Below are positions 60,879-64,000 of a stretch of 64,000 bases of DNA, piece by piece. The notes below the pieces were generated by a model that saw only the letters and a program-made list of their open reading frames with translations, was not told the origin of the DNA and did no database searches. The stretch comes from Bremerella volcania (GTDB lineage: Bacteria > Planctomycetota > Planctomycetia > Pirellulales > Pirellulaceae). The number at the start of each line of letters is the position of its first letter. Position 1 is the first letter of the stretch. The position numbers and the translations under genes were made by a program. The stretch spans positions 4,898,001 through 4,962,000 of the forward strand of contig NZ_CP036289.1 of assembly GCF_007748115.1 (NCBI RefSeq), read 5' to 3'.

Positions 60879-62342
60879 CTACAGCAGCAACTCTTTGACC
60901 GGGTGTCGCTCTTCAACCCCGGTTAGACGGACATCGAGTCCCTGGAACGGAATCGAAAGCTTGCGATGATCGATCCCCAGGCAGTGCAGGATTGTCGCGT
61001 TCAAGTCCGCGATGTGGACCGGATCCTTCACGATGTTGTAGCTGAAGTCGTCCGTTTCGCCATGCACCACGCCAGGCTTCACGCCGCCGCCAGCCATCCA
61101 GACGGTAAAGCAACGCGGATGATGATCGCGGCCGTAGTTCTCTTTCGACAGGCCGCCTTGGCTGTAAATGGTTCGGCCGAACTCGCCACCCCAGACGACC
61201 AGCGTGTCGTCCAACATGCCGCGCATCTTCAAGTCTTGAATCAGAGCCCACGCCGCTTGATCGACGTCTTTGGCTTGAGCCGGAAGATCTCGAGCAACGT
61301 TGCCATGCTGATCCCAACCACGATGGAAGATCTGCACGAAGCGAACGTCCCGCTCGACCATGCGCCGGGCGAGCAAGCAACTCGCGGCAAATGTTCCCGG
61401 CTTGGTGACCTCCGGGCCATACATATCGAGCGTCGCTTGCGATTCCTGCTTCAGGTCGACCAGTTCCGGTACCGAGGACTGCATGCGGAACGCCATCTCG
61501 TACTGCGAGATTCGCGATTGCGTTTCTGGATCGCCGGAAAGCCGGTAGGTCTCTTGATTGATCTTGGAAACGCTGTCGAGCATCCGGCGGCGGAGCGAGC
61601 TATCAATCCCCTCGGGGTTCGAGAGAAACAGGATCGGATCGCCTGACTTTCGCAGCGTGACGGCCGAATGCTTCGAAGGCAGAAAGCCAGCTCCCCACAA
61701 GCGGTTGTAGAGTGCCTGGGCTTGCTGACGACCGCTCCAGTTCGGGGTCATCACGACGAAGGTCGGCAGGTTTTCGTTCATCGAACCTAGGCCATAGCTC
61801 AGCCACGAGCCCAAGCTGGGCCGTCCGGGAAGTTGGTTCCCGGTGCAGATATAGGTGATGGCTGGGTCGTGGTTGATCGCTTCGGTATGGAGCGACTTTA
61901 CGATCGCGATGTCGTCGACCATCTTCCCGTGGTAGGGCAGCAGCTCGCTGATCATCGTCCCGTTTTCACCGTAGGGGGAAAACTTGAACTTCGACGGAGC
62001 GATTGGGAAACGCTTCTGACCGGAGGTCATCGTCGTGAGACGCTGTCCCTGGCGGACCGATTCCGGCAGGTCCTTGTCGTACCACTCGTTCATCTGCGGC
62101 TTGTAGTCGAACAAGTCCATCTGGCAGGGAGCCCCAGCCATGAACAGGTAGATCGCCCGTTTCGCCTTCGGGGCAAAGTGGGGCAGGTTGGGCAGTCCGC
62201 CGATGCCGGAACTGGGCAATTTGGCGGCCTGGGCCGGTAGATCGGTCATTGAGGCCAGCGCCGCGGCACCCAGCCCCAGGGCACCCTTCTGGAAGAAGTG
62301 CCGACGCGTGATCGCTTGAATATAGTCGTTGCGAGGATCCAT
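60879..62342 (-). CDS. DUF1501 (sulfatase-like) secreted protein
   Basis: A 487-residue member of the planctomycete DUF1501 family, which has an alkaline-phosphatase/sulfatase-like fold. The N-terminus has a Tat-like signal: [20 protein letters not shown] with a twin Arg. Recognisable segments are [59 protein letters not shown] and [13 protein letters not shown]. Substrate is not known; genes of this family typically sit next to DUF1553/DUF1549 or cytochrome-type genes, as here. It follows the DUF1553 gene at 38 bp and is cotranscribed. Confidence 0.92.
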   Translation of the reverse strand: MDPRNDYIQAITRRHFFQKGALGLGAAALASMTDLPAQAAKLPSSGIGGLPNLPHFAPKAKRAIYLFMAGAPCQMDLFDYKPQMNEWYDKDLPESVRQGQRLTTMTSGQKRFPIAPSKFKFSPYGENGTMISELLPYHGKMVDDIAIVKSLHTEAINHDPAITYICTGNQLPGRPSLGSWLSYGLGSMNENLPTFVVMTPNWSGRQQAQALYNRLWGAGFLPSKHSAVTLRKSGDPILFLSNPEGIDSSLRRRMLDSVSKINQETYRLSGDPETQSRISQYEMAFRMQSSVPELVDLKQESQATLDMYGPEVTKPGTFAASCLLARRMVERDVRFVQIFHRGWDQHGNVARDLPAQAKDVDQAAWALIQDLKMRGMLDDTLVVWGGEFGRTIYSQGGLSKENYGRDHHPRCFTVWMAGGGVKPGVVHGETDDFSYNIVKDPVHIADLNATILHCLGIDHRKLSIPFQGLDVRLTGVEERHPVKELLL

Positions 62343-62380
62343 CGAATTGGTCCTTGATGCGTTACTTACCGTGGGATGAA

Positions 62381-64000
62381 CTAGCGTTGGATGACGACTT
62401 CGTCGAGATTGAGCAGCGTGTTGCAGACAATCGCCCAGGCCGCTAATTCCGCTGGGGTCTCGTCTTTGCCGACCAACTTGCCGGCGGCTTCCGGGTTTTT
62501 CTGGAAATAGGTGAGACTATCGAAATACAACGACTCGAGTTCTTTCTTTTGAACTTCGTTATCCCGATTCAACAAACAAAGCGTCACCAGGAAGTTCACC
62601 TTGGCAACCGGGTCGGAACCCCCTTCGTCCATCACGCGCTGAGCCATGGCGACTGCGGCTTCGACATACTGCGGATCGTTCATCAGCAGCAAGGCCTGTA
62701 GCGGCGTATTGGTTCGTTCGCGGCGAACGGTGCACGACTCGCGATTAGGGGCATCGAATGTGCTCATCTGCGGAGCCAAAGCGGTCCGCTTGATGAACGT
62801 GTACAGCGTGCGACGATGCACTTTTTCGTGACCTTCGTCTGCTTTGAACTGCACCGTGTTGCTACCGGAATAACCGACCGCCTTCCAAAGGCCATCAGGC
62901 TGCGGTGGTTTTACCGAAGGACCGCCGATCGTTTCGACCAGAAGTCCGCTGAACGCCAACGCCTGATCACGGAGCGACTCGGCATCCAGCCGATAGCGTG
63001 GGCCGCGAGCCAGCAGGCGATTCTCGGGATCCTTCTTCAAAAGCTCGGGCGTGAGCGTGGACGACTGGCGATAGGCCGAGGTCATCACCATTCGTTTCAT
63101 CAGTTGCTTGATATCCCAACCGTTCTCGCGGAACTCGATCGCCAGGTTATCCAAAAGCTGAGGATGGCTGGGCACGCTTCCCTGGGAACCGAAGTCTTCA
63201 GAGGTCTTCACCAGGCCTCCGCCAAAGACGTGCTGCCAATAGCGATTCACGGCCACCCGGGCCGTTAGTGGGTGACTCGGATCCAACAGCCACATCGCCA
63301 GGCCTAGGCGATCTTTGGGCATTTCTTCGGTCATTGGCGGCAAGAAGGCCGGCACGTCGCGTGGGACTTCTTCCCCGATTTGATCGTATTCGCCCCGAAT
63401 CAAGATATGCGCGGGAACCGGCTTGGCGGCTTCTTTGTAGACGAGCGTCGTCGGTGCGTTCTTCTTCAAATCGGCCTGCTTGTCGGTCATGGCCTTCAGT
63501 TCGCCACGCAGCTTGTTGAAAGTCTCTTGCGTGTCTTGGCAGACGAATTCGAGGAAGTAATTGCGGAGTGCTTTCGCTTCGCCTTCATTGCGTTTATCCG
63601 CCTCCTTTTTCAGGATCTCGGTGACCTGTTTGTTTTCTGGATTGAGCGACGCCGGCGACTTGGCGGCGAACTCGGTCCAGGCCTGAAGCGACTTGAACTG
63701 CGGCTGCTTGCCGTGCTTGGTGACGTAACCAGCTTTGTCCCAGTAAACGGTGCCGTCCCACTGGGTGAAGGCCCAACCGTTGACTTTGCTCCCTTCCTTC
63801 AGGCCGACCTTTTCGATCGGCACCTCAAGACGGACCCACTTGCCGGCCTCCGGCAAATCGCCGAGGCGATGCTTGGTCTGGCCGGTGTTGCCGAAGGGAA
63901 TGAGGTCTTCACCCCAGAAGGCTCGTTGATCCCAGTCCCCATCATTCCATTGGAACATCACTTCCTTGGGAGGATTCTTCGGATCGAGATAGACGTACCC
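62381..64000 (-). CDS. DUF1553/DUF1549-type planctomycete secreted protein, 5' end beyond the window
   Basis: The last 539 codons, running off the right edge. It starts (window end) with [20 protein letters not shown], a carbohydrate-binding-like/LamG-type segment, followed by the DUF1553 domain with [69 protein letters not shown] and [20 protein letters not shown]. Such proteins are huge planctomycete exoproteins (often with an N-terminal PSCyt1 heme domain and DUF1549) that pair with a DUF1501 gene. The likely cytochrome c half is outside the window. Role presumed in polysaccharide processing, unproven. Confidence 0.9.
   Translation of the reverse strand, partial: GYVYLDPKNPPKEVMFQWNDGDWDQRAFWGEDLIPFGNTGQTKHRLGDLPEAGKWVRLEVPIEKVGLKEGSKVNGWAFTQWDGTVYWDKAGYVTKHGKQPQFKSLQAWTEFAAKSPASLNPENKQVTEILKKEADKRNEGEAKALRNYFLEFVCQDTQETFNKLRGELKAMTDKQADLKKNAPTTLVYKEAAKPVPAHILIRGEYDQIGEEVPRDVPAFLPPMTEEMPKDRLGLAMWLLDPSHPLTARVAVNRYWQHVFGGGLVKTSEDFGSQGSVPSHPQLLDNLAIEFRENGWDIKQLMKRMVMTSAYRQSSTLTPELLKKDPENRLLARGPRYRLDAESLRDQALAFSGLLVETIGGPSVKPPQPDGLWKAVGYSGSNTVQFKADEGHEKVHRRTLYTFIKRTALAPQMSTFDAPNRESCTVRRERTNTPLQALLLMNDPQYVEAAVAMAQRVMDEGGSDPVAKVNFLVTLCLLNRDNEVQKKELESLYFDSLTYFQKNPEAAGKLVGKDETPAELAAWAIVCNTLLNLDEVVIQR

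Overview
The window looks like chromosomal DNA of a planctomycete of the Pirellulales/Blastopirellula type. The evidence is a DUF1501 protein next to a DUF1549/DUF1553 protein at the right edge, a DUF1559 prepilin-like gene paired with a small lipoprotein, many secreted or lipid-anchored proteins of unknown role, and GC-rich intergenic inverted repeats. Gene density is high and orientation is mixed. No rRNA, CRISPR array, transposase, integrase or phage gene was recognised. The only RNA gene seen is one tRNA-Ala(CGC).

Layout. 1-3.9 kb: end of a probable nucleotidyl-sugar gene with its terminator, a small lipoprotein, an Nramp-like transporter with a coiled-coil insert, and a GT4 glycosyltransferase. 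4.0-15.2 kb: a tightly coupled DNA-repair operon (AddB-like nuclease, AddA-like helicase-nuclease, YhaO/SbcD-like phosphoesterase, YhaN/SbcC-like ATPase, gamma-glutamylcyclotransferase-like protein), followed by an opposing WYL-type regulator and a compact UvrC. 17.9-25.1 kb: an ArsR-type regulator and a complete five-gene peptide ABC importer operon. 25.1-34.3 kb: membrane proteins, an exported M20 amidohydrolase, RdgB, a secreted protein of unknown role, a CheV-like protein, a DUF1559/lipoprotein pair, MtaB and ClpS. 34.4-43.8 kb: an M20 dipeptidase, SerRS, a zinc-ribbon protein, two divergent phosphohexomutases, a TlpA-like lipoprotein and a SpoU methyltransferase. 43.9-51.1 kb: a solute-binding lipoprotein, the tRNA-Ala, a 2.9-kb segment bounded by a copy of the tRNA 3' end and carrying one large hydrolase gene, and an M1 aminopeptidase. 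51.2-64 kb: an NtrC-type two-component pair, a MoaD-like protein, an FG-GAP protein, a UbiD-like decarboxylase, SlyD, a phosphatase-glyoxalase fusion, a coiled-coil membrane protein, and the DUF1501/DUF1553 pair.

How the genes work together. The addB-addA-yhaO-yhaN cluster overlaps by ATGA at each junction and probably makes a double-strand-break end-processing machine. The opp operon takes up peptides, and peptidases elsewhere in the window (M20 dipeptidase, exported M20, M1 aminopeptidase with HEAT repeats) fit a peptide-scavenging lifestyle. The histidine kinase and the sigma-54 activator form one operon.

The most unusual structures are the tRNA-Ala-flanked mini-island (45.4-48.35 kb), the repair operon with its degenerate AddB, the phosphatase-VOC fusion, and a family of GC-rich hairpin repeats at six intergenic sites. 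Functional calls rest on motifs read by eye; no database search was run.
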